A DNA stretch of 64,000 nt from a virus, in the IMG/VR virus record IMGVR_UViG_3300009103_001934, positions 1 through 64,000 of that record. One strand, given 5' to 3'. Shown here one piece after another: positions 33,547 to 43,500 of the stretch; the stretch's first letter is position 1; each line of letters starts with the position of its first letter. A program made the position numbers and the translations under genes. The notes under the pieces are model-generated. The model was not told the origin of the DNA. It did no database searches and saw only the letters and a program-made list of their open reading frames with translations.

Positions 33547-36500
33547 ATGCCATGTACTAAATCCAGTGTATTAGTTTTTAAGGTTACGTTCAGATGCGAC
33601 TTGGGCGCAGATAACACTGGCGGCTGGGTCATGGCTGGGAATAATAGTTGCCAAGACTGTGATAACAATACCGTTGGCAACCTTACAGATCATGCAGAGG
33701 TTAGTTATGTTGGTAGCACCTGCACAAGCCAAGCGACGAATACTTGGGTAGTAGCCGCGATTAATGACCCCGATTTCCCTGCGGGTACATTTACATCTAA
33801 CTCCGGAGTAGAACAGGACTATATATTTAGACTATCTCACTACACGGATGGCGGGGGAAATTTAGGTTCGATCATAGGTAACTGTACCACGGATCCTTAT
33901 TCGGGTGATTGTGTAGATGTAACAGGGAATACTTGTGAGTCAAGCAGGGCTTGCGATTTTGTAAAGAGAGCGTTCGTTGACGGAGAGTACTCCTTACCAG
34001 CCATCACGGAGGCATTTAGGATTGCTCGTGGTTGCGGAACACACACGGCTACAGCCACAGTAAGTGAGACGCCAACGTTAACAGCTACAGCCACGATAAG
34101 CGAAACGCCGACGTTGACGTCTACAGCGACAGCAACATCTACAGTAAGTTACACTCCGACGTTTACGGCGACAGATACAGGAACATTCACAGCCACCTCG
34201 ACCCTAAGCGAAACGCCGACGTTTACGGCGACAGCAACAAGCTCATTCACGGGAACAGCGACATCGACCGTGTCTGATACATTAACGTCTACAGCGACAG
34301 CGACAGCAACAAGTTCATTCACGGCAACTTCCTCAGATACCGCGACAGCGACTGGAACCTTCACTTCTACAGCTACTTCGACAGTATCCGAAACGCCCAC
34401 GATGACCGCTACGGCTACGTCGACAGTCTCGAACAGCCCAACGGCCACAGCAACAGCGGTTTCGGGCCCAAGAGTAAAGGTAATTCTTTGTTCGGATGTA
34501 TATGACGGAAATTTCACTAATTTTAAGTATCTTGCTTACGATGCGGAAAGTAATAACGCAATCACTCAGCGTCTAAAGGCGGATAGAGGCGCGAACTTCA
34601 ATACCCCGGCGAGGTGGGGTAGAGCCATTCATGCAGATGACGGAAACTGCTATTACGTAGTCAGTTTGGCGGCCACACAGTTATCAGTCGGCGGCGTCGG
34701 TGGGATCACCGTTCATGCTGGTTGGGCGCTGGAGTCATCCATAGTCAGCGGCAAAACAGCCCATAAGTGGTGGCTTGAACTCGGGCATTTTGGCCCCAAT
34801 ATTAGTGCAGTTTCGACAATTTCTAACGCAAACCAAATTTCTAGTACGGGATTTACATCTTCAGGCTCAGCAGGGTCTGGTAGCCATTCCGGTTGGAGTG
34901 GGGTCTTTGGTCACGTCGGCAAAAACGATTGGCAGATGAGGCTCGACTGTCCGCCACAACAAGATTGCGCCTACTGGCTATGTGATCCATCTAGATCAGG
35001 TTTAAATTGTGGAGCCACAGGGACCGCTACGGCAACAGCAACTGAAACGACAACATTCACAGCCACTTCGACCCTAAGCGAAACGCCGACGTTGACGTTG
35101 ACGGCGACAGCAACATCAAGTTTAAGCGAAACATTCACCGCTACATCTTCAGCTACGGTAACAGCCACAGCTACATCGACCTTAAGCGCAACGCCTTCGA
35201 CTACAGGGACAACGACAGCTACAGCAACAGTAAGCGACACAGCAACGTCAACAGTTTCAGCGACAGCAACAAGCTCATTCACGGCAACAGCGACTTCAAG
35301 CCTTACTCCTACGATGACAGCTACGGCAACAGCCACAGCTACATCTACAGAGATGCTTAAGCCCGTTTATGTCTGCCTAGCTATCTTGCCAAAATGTGGG
35401 CACGGCGGTAACCTAGGCGCAGGCAGCATCCATAATGATCACGCAGTAATAGCTATGCATCCGTCTTTTCCGAACGGAAATATGGACATGTCCTCTTGGG
35501 AAGCGTGGAACAAAGAAAGCGGCACTTATGTTTCTACGCCCAAATACGTTATTGAAGCGGAACATTTGGAACCGTCTTTCAATCAAGAGTGTTACCAGAT
35601 GCATTACCCACCGGGCGCGGGTGACCCAGCGGGAGGTTTTGATGCTAGAGTTTTTGAGTTTGACCTTACTGAATGGGTTAGAAATGGTGAATCAAATATT
35701 AATGATGCGCTGATGTTCACTCAGCCGCTTGGAGGCCACGGACTAGGTATGGCGTTTCGTGATGAGGTAGATGGACGAGGCGGGAGAAGGCGCCTCCGCC
35801 GCGGCGAACAAAAGGTCCGTGCTAGCCGAAACCCGGCGGCTATCGCAGTTTTACAAGCATGGCTGAGCCGGATTGGTGGATCTGTGTCGACGTTTACAAC
35901 GTATATAGATTCTCTAGCCGTCGCTGATCGAACGAAACATAAAACGGGTTGTCAATCTTGCGCTGGAGGGACGATAGCAAAACCCAAGCTTACTGTCCAA
36001 TTTGGTGCGCAAGATCCCATAACGACTAATTGGAACGTTTCGGATTACGATACCGTCTGCGCTGGCGGATCCGACTGTGACGGAATAGCTTCGCCTAAGA
36101 TCACCAACGCGTCACAAGGTAAATCGAACGTAGAAGAAACAAATGAGGACACAGCATTCATGGCGGGTCTTCAGATAACATTAAATAATAGCAATAGTTC
36201 GACTGAAGTCTCAAATAAATATGGCATCTCGTGGGTATGTGAAGGTTTTGCTATTTCCCATAATGCGCCAGAGGGATGGTCATTTCCCAGTGACGTAATA
36301 GCTGGCGTCTCTAAGTACGATATATTACCCAAAACAACAATCTCCAGTCGGGGCGCTTCTAACCCGGAGAGTATATTTCATGAGCCTAATATTAGCAAAA
36401 CCCGGAATCCTCTGACCGGCAGATCACCGTCGGACAAACATATCGGCTCAGGAGCAGAAGCGATTAATAACGAGTATGGAGCCGACTTGAGCGAAGAGGC

Positions 36501-37455
36501 TATTCAAACTCCGGAGCAAAGCCTTATTTCAGAGAATCTTTCTTGGAAGTTAGCCGCGAAAAATTCCATAAGGTACGAATTTAGAGCTGAACAAGTGGTT
36601 CACCCCTGCCCCGGCAGCGCCTCGCTTACTATTGACAAGAACAAAGGCTGCGCTCATGAACAAACTTTTACCGCCCGTAGCATTTCAAAACAGCAAGATT
36701 ATAATTTTGTTCTGTCTATGAAAGATTCGTATACTTCCGCGACCACCAACATAATGCGCACGCCCAAGGTCAGTACAGACAACACATGGGATCTAGCGCA
36801 GATAAAAGCGGCAGAATATGTGCACGATATAGGTAATTTGGCTGATTTAATTGGCGCTGCGGGTAGTTCGGCAATTACTGATGACTATCCATTTACTTTT
36901 TTTATTAAGAATAACGGCATAGGTTCGTTGGGTTTTCCCAAGCACGACCGGATCAACTCAAGCTTAATGGGTAATATTACAGTTGACGGTATGCAGTTTA
37001 AAGTCAATTACGCGGATCCGGGTGATAACACTTTTGGGATAGTAGTGGCTCGCTCAACGGATATGGGCACATCATGGCAGAGAGTATCAAGAGCAGACCA
37101 AAATAAAGTTTGGGGATCAATATCCCTAACTAATGGCTTTGCTACTGCCGGCCGCGCAAATTGGGTTACGGCTGGGCAGAGAACGGTAAGATGGCGAATG
37201 ACCACCACTGAAAGTTTTAGTTTTAATTTGAACCCCAAGAAAATGTTAACCGATAGTTCGCCGCTGTCTGTGGGAGACTATAGGCTATACGTTATTCTCG
37301 GTTTGTATAATGCCATGGCGGGGACAACACCAGACGCCGTACCTGTTTCAGTTGTTCCAGTAGTGATAAAATGGAGTATTCCTTCGGATTATGCGCGCTC
37401 GAGTCAACAAGAAGTACCTGTATATAGTCGAAGCACTACCAGACGTAGGAGGTGA
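33547..37455 (+). CDS. Giant virion-like protein with two Thr/Ser/Ala-rich mucin-like tracts
   Basis: 1302 residues. An N-terminal Cys-rich domain (about 1-165, CQDCDNN, CTSQATN, CESSRACDF) is followed by a low-complexity tract (165-304) built on the unit SETPTLTATAT; then a globular domain (305-488, Cys near 470-488), a second similar tract (489-601), and a C-terminal region of about 700 residues ending in a basic tail (STTRRRR). No signal peptide. Unbroken Thr/Ser with few charged residues would suit an extended stalk and dense O-glycosylation. Likely a fibre or surface protein; function not recognised. Confidence 0.65.
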   Translation: MPCTKSSVLVFKVTFRCDLGADNTGGWVMAGNNSCQDCDNNTVGNLTDHAEVSYVGSTCTSQATNTWVVAAINDPDFPAGTFTSNSGVEQDYIFRLSHYTDGGGNLGSIIGNCTTDPYSGDCVDVTGNTCESSRACDFVKRAFVDGEYSLPAITEAFRIARGCGTHTATATVSETPTLTATATISETPTLTSTATATSTVSYTPTFTATDTGTFTATSTLSETPTFTATATSSFTGTATSTVSDTLTSTATATATSSFTATSSDTATATGTFTSTATSTVSETPTMTATATSTVSNSPTATATAVSGPRVKVILCSDVYDGNFTNFKYLAYDAESNNAITQRLKADRGANFNTPARWGRAIHADDGNCYYVVSLAATQLSVGGVGGITVHAGWALESSIVSGKTAHKWWLELGHFGPNISAVSTISNANQISSTGFTSSGSAGSGSHSGWSGVFGHVGKNDWQMRLDCPPQQDCAYWLCDPSRSGLNCGATGTATATATETTTFTATSTLSETPTLTLTATATSSLSETFTATSSATVTATATSTLSATPSTTGTTTATATVSDTATSTVSATATSSFTATATSSLTPTMTATATATATSTEMLKPVYVCLAILPKCGHGGNLGAGSIHNDHAVIAMHPSFPNGNMDMSSWEAWNKESGTYVSTPKYVIEAEHLEPSFNQECYQMHYPPGAGDPAGGFDARVFEFDLTEWVRNGESNINDALMFTQPLGGHGLGMAFRDEVDGRGGRRRLRRGEQKVRASRNPAAIAVLQAWLSRIGGSVSTFTTYIDSLAVADRTKHKTGCQSCAGGTIAKPKLTVQFGAQDPITTNWNVSDYDTVCAGGSDCDGIASPKITNASQGKSNVEETNEDTAFMAGLQITLNNSNSSTEVSNKYGISWVCEGFAISHNAPEGWSFPSDVIAGVSKYDILPKTTISSRGASNPESIFHEPNISKTRNPLTGRSPSDKHIGSGAEAINNEYGADLSEEAIQTPEQSLISENLSWKLAAKNSIRYEFRAEQVVHPCPGSASLTIDKNKGCAHEQTFTARSISKQQDYNFVLSMKDSYTSATTNIMRTPKVSTDNTWDLAQIKAAEYVHDIGNLADLIGAAGSSAITDDYPFTFFIKNNGIGSLGFPKHDRINSSLMGNITVDGMQFKVNYADPGDNTFGIVVARSTDMGTSWQRVSRADQNKVWGSISLTNGFATAGRANWVTAGQRTVRWRMTTTESFSFNLNPKKMLTDSSPLSVGDYRLYVILGLYNAMAGTTPDAVPVSVVPVVIKWSIPSDYARSSQQEVPVYSRSTTRRRR
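34040..34459 (+). repeat. Thr/Ser/Ala-rich coding repeat tract 1
   Basis: About 140 codons of imperfect repeats encoding SETPTLTATAT-like units. About 38 bases from 34186 recur 870 bases downstream at 35056 with a single mismatch, and 25 bases from 34228 recur at 35260. The opposite strand reads as a long Val/Ala frame, which is an artefact of the repeat. Confidence 0.85.
35013..35350 (+). repeat. Thr/Ser/Ala-rich coding repeat tract 2
   Basis: About 112 codons of the same repeat type as tract 1. Stretches shared with tract 1 (from 35056 and 35260) could allow in-frame recombination that deletes or duplicates the domain between the tracts. Confidence 0.85.
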
Positions 37456-37551
37456 TGATAATAAAGAATCCCCGAAAACCCCCCCAATAACATTAAAAAG
37501 GTTGAAGGTGAGCTAATAGAGTGTAAAAATAAGTGACCATTCGAGTCAGTT

Positions 37552-40500
37552 ATGGGAGACAATAGTTCAGCCAGCGGCGGTTCAACCGCCCCATCGACAA
37601 CCCTCGGTACAGAAAATACGTGGAATGTGTCGTTAGAGAGGATACAGGGAGCGGGGACCGCGTTCTTTTGTACTATCGAAATCATACAGTGGGATCCCGA
37701 CAGGAATACTTACGACGGGTTTGACAGCACAAAGCTTTGGGCTGAGAGCCACAGCAGCAAAGCTATTTGTATAAACGATAGCCCCAACGTAAACATCCCA
37801 ATCAAACAGGCGGATGGCTCCCCGCATATAACCCCCTTTGATACAACTGACCTATCGAAACCCCTCGTATTAAAAATGGAGGGCTGTTCGGTCACCAGCA
37901 GTGATCCGACACTAGAAATTGCTTTAGTAAGGTTAAAGGTAAAAAGCTGGTCTTCCGAGGCTGAAGCAAAAGCTGGAGCCGTTGGCGGGACTTTACCTGA
38001 CGGAAGTACTCCAGTGGCGATCGATGATGATGCGCAGGTTTTTGAGTTAACGACGCTCCCAGACTCGGTATATTATTTAAAGTTTAAACCTTGCGCCGGC
38101 GCGGATGATATGAGCGCGCCATGGACTTCGCAGCCAGTAGGATCGACTCATAGATGGGGAGGTGGAGGTCCGGGCGGCGGCATTACGAAGCCTGATTCCT
38201 CATTTTATGAAAGCCCCTGCAAGGCGTCATACAATACCAAGAATCTTGAGTACTTGAAAATAGTAGATGACGAATGGGGTGGAGCAGGCAAGCCCGTTGT
38301 GGGAGACGTCTTTAAGTCGGACTTAAGTTGTATAATACAGGTCGGCAGCCGGGGGTCAGACGGTACAGTTACGCCCGGTACGGTCGGACCCACCGCTTGT
38401 GGGGCAACCCCTTCAAATCATGTTTCATTCAAGGAGTGTTATGAAATTACTGAGTACATGGATGAAGACAAGTGGAAACTAGAATCTGCGAACGCAAGTC
38501 CTCCCGGCGGCGATTTTAGTAAAAGAATTTATAATCATGGCACTGCCTCGAACGACGCAACAACTATAAATCCCAAGACGGGAGGAGGGGGAGCTTTGTA
38601 CAGGGGCGGGAGATTCCAGTGTGCTTCTACGGCCGCGGGCGGAACAGGTAGTGTTTGGGCCTGCATCGGTAACGAGACCATGGACGAATATCATCTTTCA
38701 GAGGCCTTAGCTAAGAGCTTAATATCTATGGGATGGGGGGAAGGCTTGTCTAATTTTAGAGCGACAGCTTTTGAAACCACGATAGATCATGTTCAAAAAG
38801 GGCTAGCAGGGGCGCCGTCTGCAACGAAGGTCGCTTGGACTAGGATGGTGGGAGCGGGACACACAAGGGTACATAGAGCTTCATTACCGGGCTCATCAAG
38901 TAATTACAACTGGAATGGGGAAGTAACTTTCCAACCTAGCACGTCTTCTGGATACGGTAAACCTTTAGTGGATAGTGTCTCCCTGTGGTATGCATTTACA
39001 ACTTCAGCGTCACAGTCTTACGATTTCTTTGATCGATATAGGCAGCAAATAGAAATTGAGGTTAATAAAGCGCGAAAGATGAAAGGGAGCGAAGCAACGC
39101 TCGATTATGAAGTAGTTAGAGCTTGGGATCCGGAATATAAAAAGATATTTATTGAACAAACGATGCAGAACTCCGCCTCCCTTGCTGTAGGCGGAAAAAT
39201 AAATGAAAATTTTGAGTTCGGTATATCTATGAACGTCTCTCAGACGACCAGAGAAGGCGTGGACGGTTATGAAAATCCTACTACCGAAACCTCGACAAAC
39301 GTATCTTGCAGAGCGTACGTTACGTGGAGAGACCTGTTGACTTACGCTTCTGGAGACGGAGACCCAGACGCAGAAGGTAGGTGGACAGATGCTGTCACGG
39401 TAGCGATTGATTTAGGACAAGCTGGAGGTACGGTAAAGAAAAAGATGTCTTACTTTAAGACTGACCCAGCGACAGGCAACCCCATTCATGCAACGACTAC
39501 CGAAAGGGCGCATAGACTAGACAGCAACGGTAATCCCGTAAACGGTAATGCACACGGTCCGGGTTCCCCAGCAGATATTTTTGCGCAAGAGGAGGTCGCA
39601 GGAGATTGGAAAGATAGTCTTTTTGAGATACAGAGTATTAGTATTAATTATGATTTAAAATCAAATAACGGCTGGGCGATAAGCGTATCCTCAAGCTATA
39701 ACCCAGCAACAGGAGCTACTAATATAAACCCGAGCGTATCGTACACTTCTGAGATACCCGGTTGGGAAAATGTCGTATATAGTTTAGATTGGAATCCAGA
39801 TAAAAGTAGCCCCGGATTATCATTAGCGTATAGGAGTGATGACATTTTTCAAAAACTAACCGACAGAGGCCTAGGGACAGAAACATTTTTCGGCAGACCG
39901 ATGAAGCTTTTCCTTAATGCGGGGATTTCCGTTGAAGAAGTAGGCGGGCTGGGCGCGGGGAAAACACTCAAACCGAGTTGGAGTTTTAACGGAACTTGGG
40001 GTAGGCCAGCGGGGCAAAGTATTCTCGAAGGGTTCAATTATGATATTAATATCCAAGAAGGAAGGCTGGCAATCAGTAATGCCGTAAATCTTTACACGCA
40101 TACGACGGAGACAGATCAAGTTCAGGTTAGTTGGGGATTTGATGCAGACCTCGGCGACCCAACCGCCCCGTTTTGGGGAGGGGTAGGACTGGATAATTCC
40201 GGAGTCCACTTCGGGCTTGATGTAAAATTTGAGAAAAATATCGCCGAATTCGGAGACGTATGGGGTAAGCTTATTTTAAGATCGAACTTTACAGCTGGAC
40301 TAAGGGCAGGAACTAGAGTGGGAACAGGCGGGGGAATCTCTGGTGGGATGGCACAGTTTGGTCTTTTCGGTAGAGTAGGAATTGAGTGGGACAACGGTAT
40401 ATTGGGGTGGTTAAAATTTCCATTAAATGTTATCCCCGGAATTGGTGCAGCTTTTGGCTGGAATTTTGTTTTAAGAGCGGAGTCTACCTACGGAGGGACC

Positions 40501-43500
40501 GTAACGGGAGCGCAGGCCGTAATGGCGCTGGGTCCGATAATGTGGAACCTTAAGCCTGTAGATAAACTTCGCGAGCATCTCCGAAGACAACGGGACCCTT
40601 GGGTAGAAGACATTCCTCTTATCGGAGGGATATTGTCAACTTTACCTGTTGTTGGCGTTCTTGGTCCCCTCGAAAATGAAATACAATATTTAGCTAGAGC
40701 GGGTTCGTATAGAGCGTTCGCTTCACTTGGGGCAGCAGCAAAAAGCTGTAGGGATAAACAGAAGACGGCTTTTAGAACGATGTGGCAGGCTATAGTTTCT
40801 TACCAAAGAGGACTTGGGGTCAATAGCGTAAAACCCTGCTTAGCTCAAGATTATACTGATGATGGGGGGACTGTCCACCCGGGCGTGGATGCTTTCTGGG
40901 AAATCGATTCAAGTGGAGTAACGCATTTAGTTATAAAGATTCCAGCGGGGTTCTATCAGCACGCTAATCAGAGAAAGTCTTCATATTGGTATCATTATGA
41001 TAGTATATATCATCGAAACCCCGCCACTGAAAGAGCTCGCAAAACGGCTGCTCAGCGCGCTGTCGCGACAGATGGCGATGGTGCCGATTTAGCGGGCCAC
41101 CCAGTCCCAGCAAGTGATGTGGAAATCCGAGCAGGAGATAGTGCTAAAATAAGAAAGTATCTTTCTGGCGAACGCTGGAGACTAATTGCTTGTGAAGACG
41201 ACAATACAGGTTACCCCGCCTGTAGATTAAAGAAAAATTTCTTTGAAGTGAGAAATTCGGTGAACCCACAATACCATGCTCGATTTAATATTGATAAGAA
41301 AAAGTGGCTAGATAGGCATAAGCCCTGTAATTGTTTGCGTTCAGAATTTGACAAATGGACTCAGCACGAGCACCACAGATTGCACGACTTGGTCCAATTC
41401 CCGGAGCTTGATGGAAGTGATGGGTATGTACAAGCGGTATTAACGGTAATAGATGACTTTGTTTACAATAGAACAATAGGTCACTGCCACGAACTCGCGG
41501 ACGACGCTTGGGAAGATACGCGGGGGAATACAAAGTCTTGGGAAGAACTGTTCAAGACCCAAGCAGGCAACCCTAATGAACCAGTAGATCCTCCCGGCGG
41601 TCTCACTGGAACCGTAGACACAAGTGACACAAGCAATCCCGAAACGACAGGTACGTTGCTCGAATGGCAGGAGATGGACAAGGCACTTAAAGCTATGGAC
41701 AACGGAGATAAGTTCATGTGGAACGGTACAGAATATGAGATCAAAGAGGGTAAGCTGGGTAAGATGGACTACGGAGACGAAAGTTATCGTGTCGCGCTGG
41801 CTGGGGCGATAGCAAGTTTATGGGCTACGAGTTGGGAATCTAATGCTTGGGCACATGCCGGAAAAGATCAAGTGGAGGTGGAGGGAAGTACAGACCGGCA
41901 AGGCAAGTGGGATCCGCCTAATGGGGGCGACACACTTGGGGATAGTACTAATGAAACCGCACAATTTGTAGCCAATCGAGACGGCCCATCAGCAGGAGCG
42001 GCCAATCCATCAAACTGCGGATGTGTCCCTCCGGACAGTGTTGGCTTCTTCGAAGGCATCGCGCGGGGCGTTTGGCGCATCATTTGGGTTCCCGGTTGGT
42101 TTTTGGGTGACGACGAAGCGCCCATGGACCCATGGCGCCCGGCAATTAATCCTAACTCAGCTTGTGTTAGGTTTTGTATAGAGAGTATGCTTAAGAATGA
42201 TAAACCTTATCGGTATAATTTAATTGGTACGGTCTGGGGGTGGCTAGCTTCTACTATAAAATTTGGAACAAAAAATTGTTGTGAGAGGGGCTCGGGTACC
42301 GGAGGAGGAGGCCCGGGAATTGACTCCAATTTATGTCAAGGTCTATATGAAAGCTGGGAGCACTGGAAGGCTAAATACGAACTGGATTTAGATCGATGGA
42401 CGGGCATAGCGGAGTGCCCCATGAAAGACTCTACGTCGGCCTGTGTTAGCTGTATGCCAAGTTTTTCTACAGGAATAAGTAGTATTCGTAATATAGCCAT
42501 ATTTGGAGGAGCAGGGGATAGGGGGGATGACTTATGCTGTAATAGTCGAGCATACTTCAGGGTATGGAGATATTTATTATCCCAAGCTGGACGAGCTAGA
42601 ACAAAAGCTAGGACAGCGAAGAGGGAGTTAGATATAATCCCGCTAACTATATATTGGAGAAGTGCAACCTGTCAGAAATCGGGGTTGTTAGGTAGAAACC
42701 CCGATGGTAGAGCTCTTACTGCCCAAGGAAATTATTACCAACCGCACCACCCCCTTACGAATGACGGCGTAAATCATGTAACCCAGAAAAAATGGCATAA
42801 GGCGGATGATGGAGTGACCTTCCTAGACGATGGAAGTATAAATCCAGAGGTAGAGGTAGATTGCATAAGCTGTTCGCAAGAAAGAGACGACGAAGGAAAG
42901 CTTAAGTATCCCCCCAACATGGGGACATTACATACCCCGTCCGCTGGAGTGAGTATAGGGCCAGCAGTTTCAAGTAATCCACCAACAAATACACTGTTTT
43001 CTCCCAACGCGCATGACGATTGGCTTAAATATCAACTTAGCTCGTCCATAGCCCCATCTAACAGTGACGAAAGAAAAGTGGCTGCGCCTTCAAACTATTA
43101 TCTTCATGATACGGGTATGGGATTAAGCCAAACTACGGTCTACAATCCTCCTACTTATGACGAGTGGGGACCCAAAATACTTAGGCTTTATGCTTATTTA
43201 TCACATAGGGCAGATGGAATAAATTTCACACTAAACTCTCCAGAGTATCATATAGGTAACGACCTGTGCGGGAGCGCGAGTTTAACAGTGGATGAAGCTA
43301 CAGACCCAGCAATAGATAATTGGCACGCATCCGCGGCGGCTTACGGAGATTATTCATTCTATAAATTTGGATCATGGACCGCTCCTTCTTCGACAAGTGA
43401 TTATAATGATAAATTTTCACCTCACTGGTTTTGGCCGATGAGCGAAGTTATTGTGGGTAAAGGACATTTTAGATGCCTTTCGCACGCTGCGGCAGCGTGG

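Noticed and set aside
34149-35336. Long minus-strand Val/Ala frames opposite the Thr-rich tracts
   Set aside because: They are the mirror of the ACA/GCG-type repeats in the real + strand gene and have no promoter or independent motif.
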